Source: Variovorax boronicumulans
GTDB lineage: Bacteria > Pseudomonadota > Gammaproteobacteria > Burkholderiales > Burkholderiaceae_C
Direction: 5' to 3'
Assembly: GCF_029892485.1 (NCBI RefSeq)
Contig: NZ_JARXVG010000003.1
Span: forward strand, 62,001 to 126,000
Length of the DNA: 64,000 nucleotides
This document shows, piece by piece, positions 26,670 to 33,975 of the stretch (positions within the stretch are counted from its first letter, which is position 1; each line of letters opens with the position of its first letter). A model generated the notes under the pieces. That model was not told the origin of the DNA and searched no databases. It saw nothing but the letters and a program-made list of their open reading frames with translations. The position numbers and the translations under genes are program-made.

Positions 26670-27368
26670 TTACTCGTCCTTGCCGCCACCCATGCCCAGA
26701 AGGGCCAGGAGCGCCTGGAACACGTTGTAGATGCTGAGGTAGACACCCAGGGTGGCGGAGATGTAGTTGGTCTCCAGGCCGTCCTTCACGCGCTTGAGGT
26801 CATGCAGGATGAAGGCCGAGAAGATGCCGATGGCGGCGACGGCCAGCGTCATCATCAGCGCGCTCGACTGGATGAAGAAGTTGGCGATGCCGGCCACCAG
26901 CAGCAGGATGGCGCCGATGAAGAGCCACTTGCCCATGGCCGACAGGTCGCGCTTGATGACCGACGACAGCGTCGCCATGCCCAGGAAGATCGCGCCGGTG
27001 CCGGCAAAGGCCGTCATCACCAGGTTCGCGCCGTTCGAGAGACCCAGCACCGAGCCCACGAGGCGCGACAGCATCAGCCCCATGAAGAAGGTGAAGGCCA
27101 GCAGCACCGGCACGCCGGCGGCCGAGTTCTTGGTCTTCTCGATGGCGTACATGAAGCCGAAGGCGCCGCCGAGGAACACCATGAGGCCGATGCCCGGCGA
27201 CATGGCGCGCGCCAGGCCCGTGGAGACGCCGATCCAGGCGCCGAGCACGGTGGGCACCATCGACAGCGCGAGCAGCCAGTAGGTGTTGCGAAGAACGCGG
27301 TTGCGTTCCTGGGCCGACGCGATCGGTGCGTCGAAGCCGGGGTGATAAGTGGGTTGACCGTTGTTCAT
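26670..27368 (-). CDS. Bax inhibitor-1/YccA family membrane protein
   Basis: A 232-residue protein with seven hydrophobic segments and the family's C-terminal YLSIYNVFQALLALLG. BI-1 proteins such as YccA and YbhL are inner-membrane proteins linked to FtsH control and stress; some relatives leak calcium. The ATG at 27368 is taken, dropping 17 upstream in-frame residues. The 5' side holds two hairpins (GCGTCCC/GGGACGC at 27386-27408 and GTTCGC/GCGAAC at 27434-27448), perhaps ending transcription from the small gene upstream. Confidence 0.88.
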   Translation of the reverse strand: MNNGQPTYHPGFDAPIASAQERNRVLRNTYWLLALSMVPTVLGAWIGVSTGLARAMSPGIGLMVFLGGAFGFMYAIEKTKNSAAGVPVLLAFTFFMGLMLSRLVGSVLGLSNGANLVMTAFAGTGAIFLGMATLSSVIKRDLSAMGKWLFIGAILLLVAGIANFFIQSSALMMTLAVAAIGIFSAFILHDLKRVKDGLETNYISATLGVYLSIYNVFQALLALLGMGGGKDE

Positions 27369-27522
27369 TCTGATTCCTTGATCTGGCGTCCCGACGAAAC
27401 GGGGACGCGGTGGTGGCACGGGAAGAGCGGTGTGTTCGCGATGCGAACGCTTTGCCGGCGTGCGGCGATGCGGTCGGATCGGAAAGGCAGGAGCCGCAAG
27501 GGCTCCAGGTCGCGGCAGAGCC

Positions 27523-27891
27523 TCAGGCGACCAGGGCGGTGCCGCGGGGTGGCCGCTTGGGCCGATCGAGGAGAGGCGAGAGCGCGGGCGTCAGGGCGAG
27601 GCCGCGCGGCTGTTCAGAGAGAAAAAGCGGCATCGCCACGGGGTGGCGGGCATCGACCAGCTCGACGTGTTCGGAGCCGGCCTCGTCATGGGAGGGGAGT
27701 TCGTCCGCCAGGTCCATGGCATCGCTCACGAATGCATCGGAGAACGACATGCTGGCCGTTGCGCAGGTCTGCACGTCGGCAGCACCTGCATGCGCGGAAT
27801 GACCGGCACCCATCAGCCCCTGCGCGAACACGGCAAGGCCGTAGCAGGACAACATGAGGGTGAGGACAGTAGCGGCGAACCAGCGTGACAT
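27523..27891 (-). CDS. Small exported protein, CzcI/DUF2946-like in outline
   Basis: A 122-residue protein with a signal peptide (residues 5-24, ending VFAQG) and a mature part holding scattered His, Asp and Glu (GAGHSAHAG, SHDEAGSEHVE) and a C-terminal DRPKRPPRG. This outline, signal peptide, short acidic/His middle and a Pro/Arg-rich tail, recalls CzcI/DUF2946 proteins found near metal efflux genes, but no efflux genes are here. No ribosome site is obvious and I cannot confirm a family. Confidence 0.5.
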   Translation of the reverse strand: MSRWFAATVLTLMLSCYGLAVFAQGLMGAGHSAHAGAADVQTCATASMSFSDAFVSDAMDLADELPSHDEAGSEHVELVDARHPVAMPLFLSEQPRGLALTPALSPLLDRPKRPPRGTALVA

Positions 27892-27967
27892 GAAGCCGCG
27901 ATTTTACCCGGCGCAACCTGACCAGCCTTCCGGCGGGTTGTTTCGCCCCGCCGGACGGTCGGACGTT

Positions 27968-30187
27968 TCAGGTTTCCGGTGTGGCGGGTGTCGCCTCGTC
28001 CCCGGGCTGCAACCACTCGCGCGCATGGGTGCGCAGCGCGTCGATCTGCAGCCAGACCAGCGCCAGCTCCGTATGGATGGTGCGTTCCGCCGCGCCGGCA
28101 TCGCCCGCCGGTGCCACGGCGGCGGCGAGCGCGGCGCGCACGGCAGGTTCGGTGGCGGGATCGTCCGCGATCGCGCCACCCTGCAGCCCGCCGGCCAGCG
28201 CATCGAGCGCCGCCGCCGCGCCCTCGGCCGCATCGCGCAGCACCGCCATGTGCGGCGAATCGGGCAGCGCGGCGCGGTGCGCGCCGAGTGCCGACAGGTA
28301 GCTCAGGAGCGTGTGCGAGCGGATCAGGAAGCGCAGTGCGATGCCCGCGCGCGGCCGCACGTACCCCGGCTCGCGGAACATGTCCGACACCGCCGTGGAG
28401 AGCGCCGCGTCGGCGTTGTGGTCGTTGCGCCGCGCGAGGCGGTAATCGAGGTGGTCGAGCGGACCGTTGCGGTATTGCTCGACGATCCGGCGCAGATACC
28501 CCGCATGGCTGCGCATCGCCGTGGCCGCCAGCTCGTTGATGCGCCGCGCCTGCCAGTGCGGCAACACCAGCAGCACCGCGAGGCCGGCGATCGCGCTGCC
28601 GATGGCGGTGTCGACCAGCCGCGGCACGATCAGAAGGCCGCTGTCGCCCACCTGGTTGAAGCACATCAGCACCAGCAGCGTCATCGCGGCCGTCGCGAGC
28701 AGGTAGCGCGTGGCGCGTGTCGCGAAGAAAAGCACCCCGGCCACCACCGCGATCACCGACTGCACCAGCGGCTGCGGAAAGAGCTGCAGCAGCGCCCATC
28801 CCGCCACCACGCCGAGCGCGGTACCAGCAATGCGCTGCCCCATGCGCGAGATGGTGTCGCCAAAGGTCTGCTGGCAGACGAACAGCGTGGTCAGCAGGAT
28901 CCAGTAGCCCTGCGCGGGATGGATCAGATGCATCACGCCATAGCCCGCGGCCAGCGCGATCGCCAGCCGCAGCGCATGGCGAAACAGCGGCGAGCGCGGC
29001 GTGAGTTGCCGCCGCACCCGCTCCACCGCATCGCGCCAGGAACGCGGCGAGCGGTTGAAGAGGCCCATCTCGGTCCGGCCGGCGCGGGCCGAGGGCTGGC
29101 TCGCACCGGCGAGTTGCCCGTCGAGCTGAGCAAGGTTGCGCGCGAGCGCTTCCACCGAGGCGAGCAGCGCGAGCCGCTGCGGTGTGCTCGCGCGCGCCCG
29201 CTCATGCTCGATGGCGCCGCGCAGGTCGGCCAACGCCTGCACCGTCTCGATACCGACGTCGAAAGGCTCGCGCCGCGCGATCGAGCTGGCCAGCCGCTGG
29301 CAGGCCAGCCCCTGCAGGCCGAGCACGCGCTGGCAGCGGTACAGAAGGTCGCTGTGGAAGAAGGCGTCGGCCAGCGCGTTGTAGTCGTCGTGCGAGGAGC
29401 TTGCGCGCTCGTGCACGTCCTGCGCGATCAGGTAGAGCCCGCGGTAGCGCGAGATGCGCCCGGTCGGCGCCCGCGCGCCGATGCGGCGGAAGATGCTTTC
29501 CTTGGCGGCATTCAGCTCGGTCACCACCTCGGCGTTGAGCTGCGCGAGCGACAGGCGCTTCTGTTCGATGTCGATGCCCCGCAGCGGCTCGAACAGCGAT
29601 GCCTTGAAGCGCACGAAGTTGCCGAGCACCGTGAACAACGTTACCAGCCGCGCCTGCACCGGCTGCGCCGGAAAGACCGCGCACCACAGCACCGAGAAGA
29701 CGCCATACCAGGCGGCGCCGGCCAGGAGCAGCAACGGCTCGCGCCCGCCATCACCTTGTCCGTGGCCATGCGTGGCCTGGTTCTCGATGCCGAGCGTCGC
29801 GTACATCGCGAGGATCAGCGTCGCATAGGCGATGGCCTTGTAGCGCGCCTCCACAGCTCCCAGCATCGTGAGCCAGAAGGCCGCGAAGGCCAGGCCAGCG
29901 ATGAAGAGCACCGGCCGGCCGAACAGCGCCTCGACCGAGAACGACACCACCGTGAAGCATGCGAGCGTGACGAGCTGCGCGCGAAAGCGCCCGCGCCAGC
30001 TGTCGTCGGTCTCGGCGAGCGCACTGGCAATGGCGCCGAGGAACAGCGGAATCACCGCTTCGGGGTGGCCGGTGTAGCCGCACACCGCCATCAGGCTGCC
30101 GAGTGTGAGAAGAATGCGCAGCGGCTGCGCGCGGGAGGCAAAGGAACGCAGGCGCTGGCGCAGCGAATCGGGGGACAGGGGGAGCAT
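27968..30187 (-). CDS. FUSC/YccS family inner-membrane transporter
   Basis: A 739-residue protein with two clusters of about six membrane helices (residues 20-165 and 405-530) separated and followed by large soluble parts, the YccS/YhfK architecture. YccS-like proteins resemble aromatic-acid and fusaric-acid efflux pumps (AaeB) but usually lack an MFP partner gene, as here. The loop between helices at residue 140 has a short His/Gly stretch (THGHGQGDGG). Downstream on the same strand by 77 bases is a small exported protein. Substrate unknown. Confidence 0.87.
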   Translation of the reverse strand: MLPLSPDSLRQRLRSFASRAQPLRILLTLGSLMAVCGYTGHPEAVIPLFLGAIASALAETDDSWRGRFRAQLVTLACFTVVSFSVEALFGRPVLFIAGLAFAAFWLTMLGAVEARYKAIAYATLILAMYATLGIENQATHGHGQGDGGREPLLLLAGAAWYGVFSVLWCAVFPAQPVQARLVTLFTVLGNFVRFKASLFEPLRGIDIEQKRLSLAQLNAEVVTELNAAKESIFRRIGARAPTGRISRYRGLYLIAQDVHERASSSHDDYNALADAFFHSDLLYRCQRVLGLQGLACQRLASSIARREPFDVGIETVQALADLRGAIEHERARASTPQRLALLASVEALARNLAQLDGQLAGASQPSARAGRTEMGLFNRSPRSWRDAVERVRRQLTPRSPLFRHALRLAIALAAGYGVMHLIHPAQGYWILLTTLFVCQQTFGDTISRMGQRIAGTALGVVAGWALLQLFPQPLVQSVIAVVAGVLFFATRATRYLLATAAMTLLVLMCFNQVGDSGLLIVPRLVDTAIGSAIAGLAVLLVLPHWQARRINELAATAMRSHAGYLRRIVEQYRNGPLDHLDYRLARRNDHNADAALSTAVSDMFREPGYVRPRAGIALRFLIRSHTLLSYLSALGAHRAALPDSPHMAVLRDAAEGAAAALDALAGGLQGGAIADDPATEPAVRAALAAAVAPAGDAGAAERTIHTELALVWLQIDALRTHAREWLQPGDEATPATPET

Positions 30188-30241
30188 GGCTGCAATCTTG
30201 CACGATGCATGCCACGGCGCCGGGCACCCCGGTTCTTCACA

Positions 30242-30946
30242 TCAGGCTTGTGGCGGGGCCTCCCAGGCGAACCCCACGCCGTAGACCGAGCGGATCCAGT
30301 CGTGCGAGGGCGACACCGCGCCGAGCTTGCGGCGCAGGTTCTTCACATGGCTGTCGATCGCGCGCTCGGTCACGTCCACCGTGTCGTCGTAGGCGAGCTC
30401 CAGCAGCCGCGCGCGCGAGAAGATGCGGCCCGGGTGCCGCGACAGCACCTGCAGCAATCCGAACTCGCGGCGCGTGAGGTTCAGCGGTGTTCCTTCGAGC
30501 GAAGCGCGCCAGTGCACGTCGTCGAGCACGAGGCCCGGCGCATCGCCCTGCGGAGCCTGCCCCGGAACGCCTCCCGCATTCCCTGGCGCCGTGCGCCGCA
30601 GCACGGCGCGCACGCGCGCTACCAGTTCGCGCGGCGAGAAGGGCTTGCACACGTAGTCGTCCGCGCCGAGCTCCAGGCCGAGCAGGCGGTCGACCTCCTC
30701 GATGCGCGCGGTCAGCATGATGATCGGATGCGCCGTGTGCTCGCGCGCCCGGCGCAGCACCTCGATGCCGTCCAGCCGCGGCAACATGATGTCCAGCAGC
30801 GTCAGGTCGGGCGGCGAGGCGACGATGCTTTCGAGTGCGCTTTGCCCATCGGCGAAGTGCTCGGTCTCGTAGCCGCTGTGGCGCAGGTAGTCCTGCACCA
30901 CCGATGCGATGTCGAGTTCGTCCTCGACGATGACGATGCGTGTCAT
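30242..30946 (-). CDS. OmpR/PhoB-family response regulator, BaeR-like
   Basis: A 234-residue regulator. The receiver has acidic residues EDE at 8-10, phosphoacceptor Asp52 in LLDIMLP, conserved Thr in MLTAR and Lys in CKPFSP. The OmpR winged helix runs from about residue 135 to 230 (LTRREFGLLQVLSRHPGRIF and DSHVKNLRRKLG). Its start overlaps the kinase stop by 4 bases, so the two are translated together. Similarity of order and sequence is to the BaeSR envelope-stress system. A candidate binding motif lies in the promoter at 32637-32684. Confidence 0.9.
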   Translation of the reverse strand: MTRIVIVEDELDIASVVQDYLRHSGYETEHFADGQSALESIVASPPDLTLLDIMLPRLDGIEVLRRAREHTAHPIIMLTARIEEVDRLLGLELGADDYVCKPFSPRELVARVRAVLRRTAPGNAGGVPGQAPQGDAPGLVLDDVHWRASLEGTPLNLTRREFGLLQVLSRHPGRIFSRARLLELAYDDTVDVTERAIDSHVKNLRRKLGAVSPSHDWIRSVYGVGFAWEAPPQA

Positions 30947-32535
30947 GCGGATGCCGCCAGTGGAAGGGTGATGGTCATGCGCAGGCCCCCCAGCGGCGAG
31001 GCCGCCGCCTCGATGCTGCCGCCATGCGCCTCGATGGTCGCGCGGCAGATCGACAGGCCCAGGCCCGAGCCGCCGAGCGCGCGGCTGCGCGAGGTTTCGC
31101 CGCGGAACAGGCGGTCGAAGAGGCGCGGCATTTCTTCGTCGGGCACGCCCGGTGCGCTGTCGTCGAACAGCAGCGTGAGGCAGTTGCCGGTCCATGCGCC
31201 CTCGATGGTCACGTCGATGCGCAACCGGCCGCCGGCATCGGTGTAGGCGAGGGTGTTCTCCAGCAGGTTCATGAAGACCTGGTGCAGCCGGTGCGCGTCG
31301 CCGTCGATCACTGGCTGGGCCGATGCGGCGATGCGGTCGATCGCCTCCCGGTCCACCGAGATGCCGCGCTGCGCGAAGCGGTCGCGCGTGTGGTCGAGCG
31401 CCTCCTTCAGCAGCGAGAGCGGAAACACGGCGGTGGTGAGCAGGTCGTTCTGGGGCTCGCGCATGCTGCTGCGCAGGTCGTCGACCAGCTGGCCGAGGCG
31501 GATCACCTGCCGGTGCATGCGCAGCGCGGTGCGTTCGTCGAAGGTGCGCACGCCGTCCTGCAGCGCCTCGATTTCGGCGCGCATGGCCGCGAGCGGCGTG
31601 CGCAGCTCGTGCGCCGCGTCGGCCAGCCAGGCGCGGCGCGAGGCCTCGACCTTGTCCAGCCGCTGCGCCATGTCGTTGAAGGTCTTGCCCAGCAGCGCGA
31701 GTTCGTCGGAGCCGTGCACGGCCACGCGGGTGGAGAGCCGCCCGCGCGCCACGTCCTGTGCCGCCTGCGTCAGTTCGTCGATGGGCTTGAACCAGCGGCG
31801 CGCCAGCAGCCAAGACAGCACCAGCGCGAAGGCCAGCCCGCACAGGCCGGTGAGCGCGATCACGCCGGACTGGCGCGCGATGAAGGCGCGGTCGGCTTCG
31901 CTTTCCAGGCCCTCCATGGGCGCGAGCGCCAGATACCCGACGACCGAGCGGCCGCGCCGGATCGGCAGGCGCGCGGCGTTTTCGAGGTCGATGGTGGCGC
32001 CGACCACCGGTGCGCCCTGCGCATCGAGCACCGCCAGGCGCTGGAAGATGGAGTCCGCAGCCCCGCGCGGGTCGGGAAAGAACCAGGGCGGGGGCGGCAT
32101 CGAAAAGCGCCGGGGCAGCAGGTCGAGCTGCGGCGAGGCGGAAGAAGAGGAGGCCGGAGGAAGCGGCGGCGCCGATCCGTTGTCCGGGTCGCCCTCGAGC
32201 CGGGTGGCGCCCTGCGTGCGGCGCTCGTACCAGGGCGGGAGCCGCCGGTCGTCTGGGCTGGCGGCGCCATCGAGCACGATCGCCAGCTGGCCCATGCGCA
32301 GGCGGTGCCAGGCCTCGTCGTTGTCGCGCAGCTTCTTCCAGTCGCCGTTGGCGATGTAGTGCTTCAGCAGGAGCTGCGAGAGCCAGTCCATGCGCCGGAT
32401 CTCGATCTCGGCGACATAGGCGCCCAGGCCCCGCTGCAGCGCGATGATGGAAAAGCCCACGAAGCTGAGCAGCAACACGACCAGCAAGGCGGCCAGCGCC
32501 AGGAAGATCTTGCGGGAGAGGGTCAGACGCGGCAT
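30943..32535 (-). CDS. Sensor histidine kinase, BaeS-like
   Basis: A 530-residue membrane kinase. Helix 1 is residues 8-33; a periplasmic domain with a long Pro/Ser stretch (120-150) follows; helix 2 is 224-246; then HAMP, the phosphoacceptor His309 in AAHELRTPL, and the ATPase region with N-box NLLENTLAYT and G-box GGSGLGLSI. It senses envelope damage in the BaeS family; the signal here is unknown. A longer open frame exists upstream but the ATG at 32535 gives a normal N terminus. Operon: kinase first, then the regulator. Confidence 0.9.
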   Translation of the reverse strand: MPRLTLSRKIFLALAALLVVLLLSFVGFSIIALQRGLGAYVAEIEIRRMDWLSQLLLKHYIANGDWKKLRDNDEAWHRLRMGQLAIVLDGAASPDDRRLPPWYERRTQGATRLEGDPDNGSAPPLPPASSSSASPQLDLLPRRFSMPPPPWFFPDPRGAADSIFQRLAVLDAQGAPVVGATIDLENAARLPIRRGRSVVGYLALAPMEGLESEADRAFIARQSGVIALTGLCGLAFALVLSWLLARRWFKPIDELTQAAQDVARGRLSTRVAVHGSDELALLGKTFNDMAQRLDKVEASRRAWLADAAHELRTPLAAMRAEIEALQDGVRTFDERTALRMHRQVIRLGQLVDDLRSSMREPQNDLLTTAVFPLSLLKEALDHTRDRFAQRGISVDREAIDRIAASAQPVIDGDAHRLHQVFMNLLENTLAYTDAGGRLRIDVTIEGAWTGNCLTLLFDDSAPGVPDEEMPRLFDRLFRGETSRSRALGGSGLGLSICRATIEAHGGSIEAAASPLGGLRMTITLPLAASA

Positions 32536-32636
32536 GGGGGTTCGTTCACGCCTTCTTGGGCATGGCCGCATTCTGCGACACGCGTTTCGGGCAGGCGGGG
32601 GGCATGGGCAAGCGGCGGATCTTGGCGGGCAAATGG

Positions 32637-32684
32637 GGAGAAATCTGGGAGGAATCCGGTCGGGTGGCCCTCCCACATTTCTCC
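32637..32684. promoter_or_regulatory. Candidate response-regulator sites: 11-bp direct repeat plus inverted copy
   Basis: GGAGAAATCTGG (32637-32648) is followed 11 bases later by GGAGGAATCCGG (32648-32659), and the first repeats in inverse orientation as TCCCACATTTCTCC (32671-32684). The outer arms form a 17-base inverted repeat with one mismatch. An 11-base direct repeat is the usual layout of an OmpR/PhoB-type site. The segment lies between the kinase operon and a small membrane gene; GGAGAAATATGGGA upstream of bamA at 36403 is the same motif. Confidence 0.65.
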
Positions 32685-32710
32685 CGATTCGAAACGCACG
32701 ATGCGTGCCC

Positions 32711-32986
32711 ATGAACCCGGCCACGTTTAGCTCACCGAAAAAGTTCCTCTCCGCCTTCGCGGCCGCCGTGCTGGCCTGGGCCAGTCCCGGGCATTGCGCG
32801 CCGGCGCGCAATGCATGGTCGTGGGCCGATGCATGGTCCGAAGACGGCATGGGGCTCGTCCTGTTGTGGCTCACGGCGGTCTTCTGGGTGGTCACCCATG
32901 TGTGGACGCTGCTGGTCGTCTGGGCGGAGGCGCGCGCCACCCGGGCCAGAGAGCCGGGCGCCGAAGCCGAGGAGGAAAACGCATGA
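32711..32986 (+). CDS. Small inner-membrane protein of unknown function
   Basis: A 91-residue protein: an N-terminal signal-like stretch (residues 11-29, ending SPGHCA) and one strong membrane helix (47-72, GLVLLWLTAVFWVVTHVWTL) followed by an acidic/Arg tail. It is divergent from the BaeSR-like operon, and the spacer holds the regulator motif, so it is probably a stress-induced member of that regulon. No family is recognised. Confidence 0.6.
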   Translation: MNPATFSSPKKFLSAFAAAVLAWASPGHCAPARNAWSWADAWSEDGMGLVLLWLTAVFWVVTHVWTLLVVWAEARATRAREPGAEAEEENA

Positions 32987-33030
32987 GCGGCCTCGCGCAA
33001 TCCACCAAATACTGAACGTTGCAGACCGCG

Positions 33031-33315
33031 ATGCCTTTTCACAGCGAAACCGCCTGGGTGCATCCCGTGGCAACGCCATCGACCACCGGGTTGCGGCTGA
33101 TGCAGCGCCTCCTGGGCCTGCTGGCCTTCAGCGGCCTTGCACTGGGCGCCTGCATCGCCGCGCGTGGGGGATGCGGCGAGCGCCATCATGCCGAGGGGCG
33201 CAGCGCGAGCCTCTCGACCCTCGCGCCGATCATGCGCACCGGCCCGGCCACGCAGCGCGACACCGCCTGCCGCGCTCAGCCGGGACGTTCCGCGAAGCTG
33301 AAACCCACGCCGTAG
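33031..33315 (+). CDS. Possible small exported/membrane protein (weak)
   Basis: An open frame of 94 residues with a hydrophobic stretch (RLLGLLAFSGLALGACIAARG) ending near a cysteine, and a basic tail. Its last 40 bases overlap the 3' end of the opposite response-regulator gene, and no ribosome site stands out. It may be a real small protein downstream of the gene at 32711 or a chance frame in a GC-rich spacer. Confidence 0.25.
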   Translation: MPFHSETAWVHPVATPSTTGLRLMQRLLGLLAFSGLALGACIAARGGCGERHHAEGRSASLSTLAPIMRTGPATQRDTACRAQPGRSAKLKPTP

Positions 33316-33959
33316 ATCGAGCGGATCCAGCCGTGCGAAGGCGACACGGCGGTGAGCTTCCTGCGCAGGTTCTTGATGTGCCCGTCGACCGCGCGTTCGT
33401 TCACGTCCATCGCTTCCGGAAACGCCGCCTCCAGCAGCTTCGAGCGTGTGAACACCCGCCCCGGGTCGCGCGACAGCGCGCGCAACAGCAGGAGCTCCCG
33501 GCGCGTGAGATCGAGTGCGTGCCCCTCCAGGTGCGCGCCGCCGTGCGCGTCCCGGAACGACACCGACTTCGACGGCGCCGCGCAAGCGCCGTCCCGCTGC
33601 GCATGGCGGCGCAGCACCGTGTGCACGCGCGCCACCACTTCGCGCGGCGAGAAAGGCTTGCAGACATAGTCGTCGGCGCCCAGGTCGAGCCCGAGCAGGC
33701 GGTCGACCTCGCGCCCGCGCGCCGTCAGCATGATGATCGGATGGTCGCTGTGCGAGCGCACCTTCTGCAGCACCTGCAGGCCGTCGATCTGCGGCAGCAG
33801 CACGTCCAGCAGGGTGAGCGCGGGCGGCGAACTGAGGATGCGGTCCAGCGCCGCCGCGCCGTCGCCGATGTGCTCGACCTCGTGGCCGGCGTTGCAGAGA
33901 TGGTCCAGCAGCACCGAGGCGCTGTCGTGCCCGTCTTCGACCATCAGGATGCGGCTCAT
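33276..33959 (-). CDS. Orphan OmpR-family response regulator, paralogue of the BaeR-like protein
   Basis: A 227-residue regulator with receiver (Glu8-Asp9, Asp52 in LLDVLLP, CKPFSP lysine) and OmpR winged helix (LTRRELLLLRALSRDPGRVF, DGHIKNLRRKL, SPSHGWIRSIYGVGF). The last 40 residues are nearly the same as in the regulator at 30242, pointing to duplication and similar DNA targets. No kinase gene follows; it starts 16 bases after the BamA gene and is likely in its operon. It probably takes phosphate from the nearby BaeS-like kinase. Confidence 0.87.
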   Translation of the reverse strand: MSRILMVEDGHDSASVLLDHLCNAGHEVEHIGDGAAALDRILSSPPALTLLDVLLPQIDGLQVLQKVRSHSDHPIIMLTARGREVDRLLGLDLGADDYVCKPFSPREVVARVHTVLRRHAQRDGACAAPSKSVSFRDAHGGAHLEGHALDLTRRELLLLRALSRDPGRVFTRSKLLEAAFPEAMDVNERAVDGHIKNLRRKLTAVSPSHGWIRSIYGVGFSFAERPG

Positions 33960-33975
33960 GGCGTCTTCCTCTGCT

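Noticed and set aside
27854..31246. Plus-strand open frame of 1130 residues opposite FUSC and the response regulator
   Set aside because: High-GC shadow without motifs or start signal.
32983..33015. Ten-codon frame MSGLAQSTKY overlapping the small membrane gene
   Set aside because: Too short to judge and no evidence of translation beyond the ATGA overlap.
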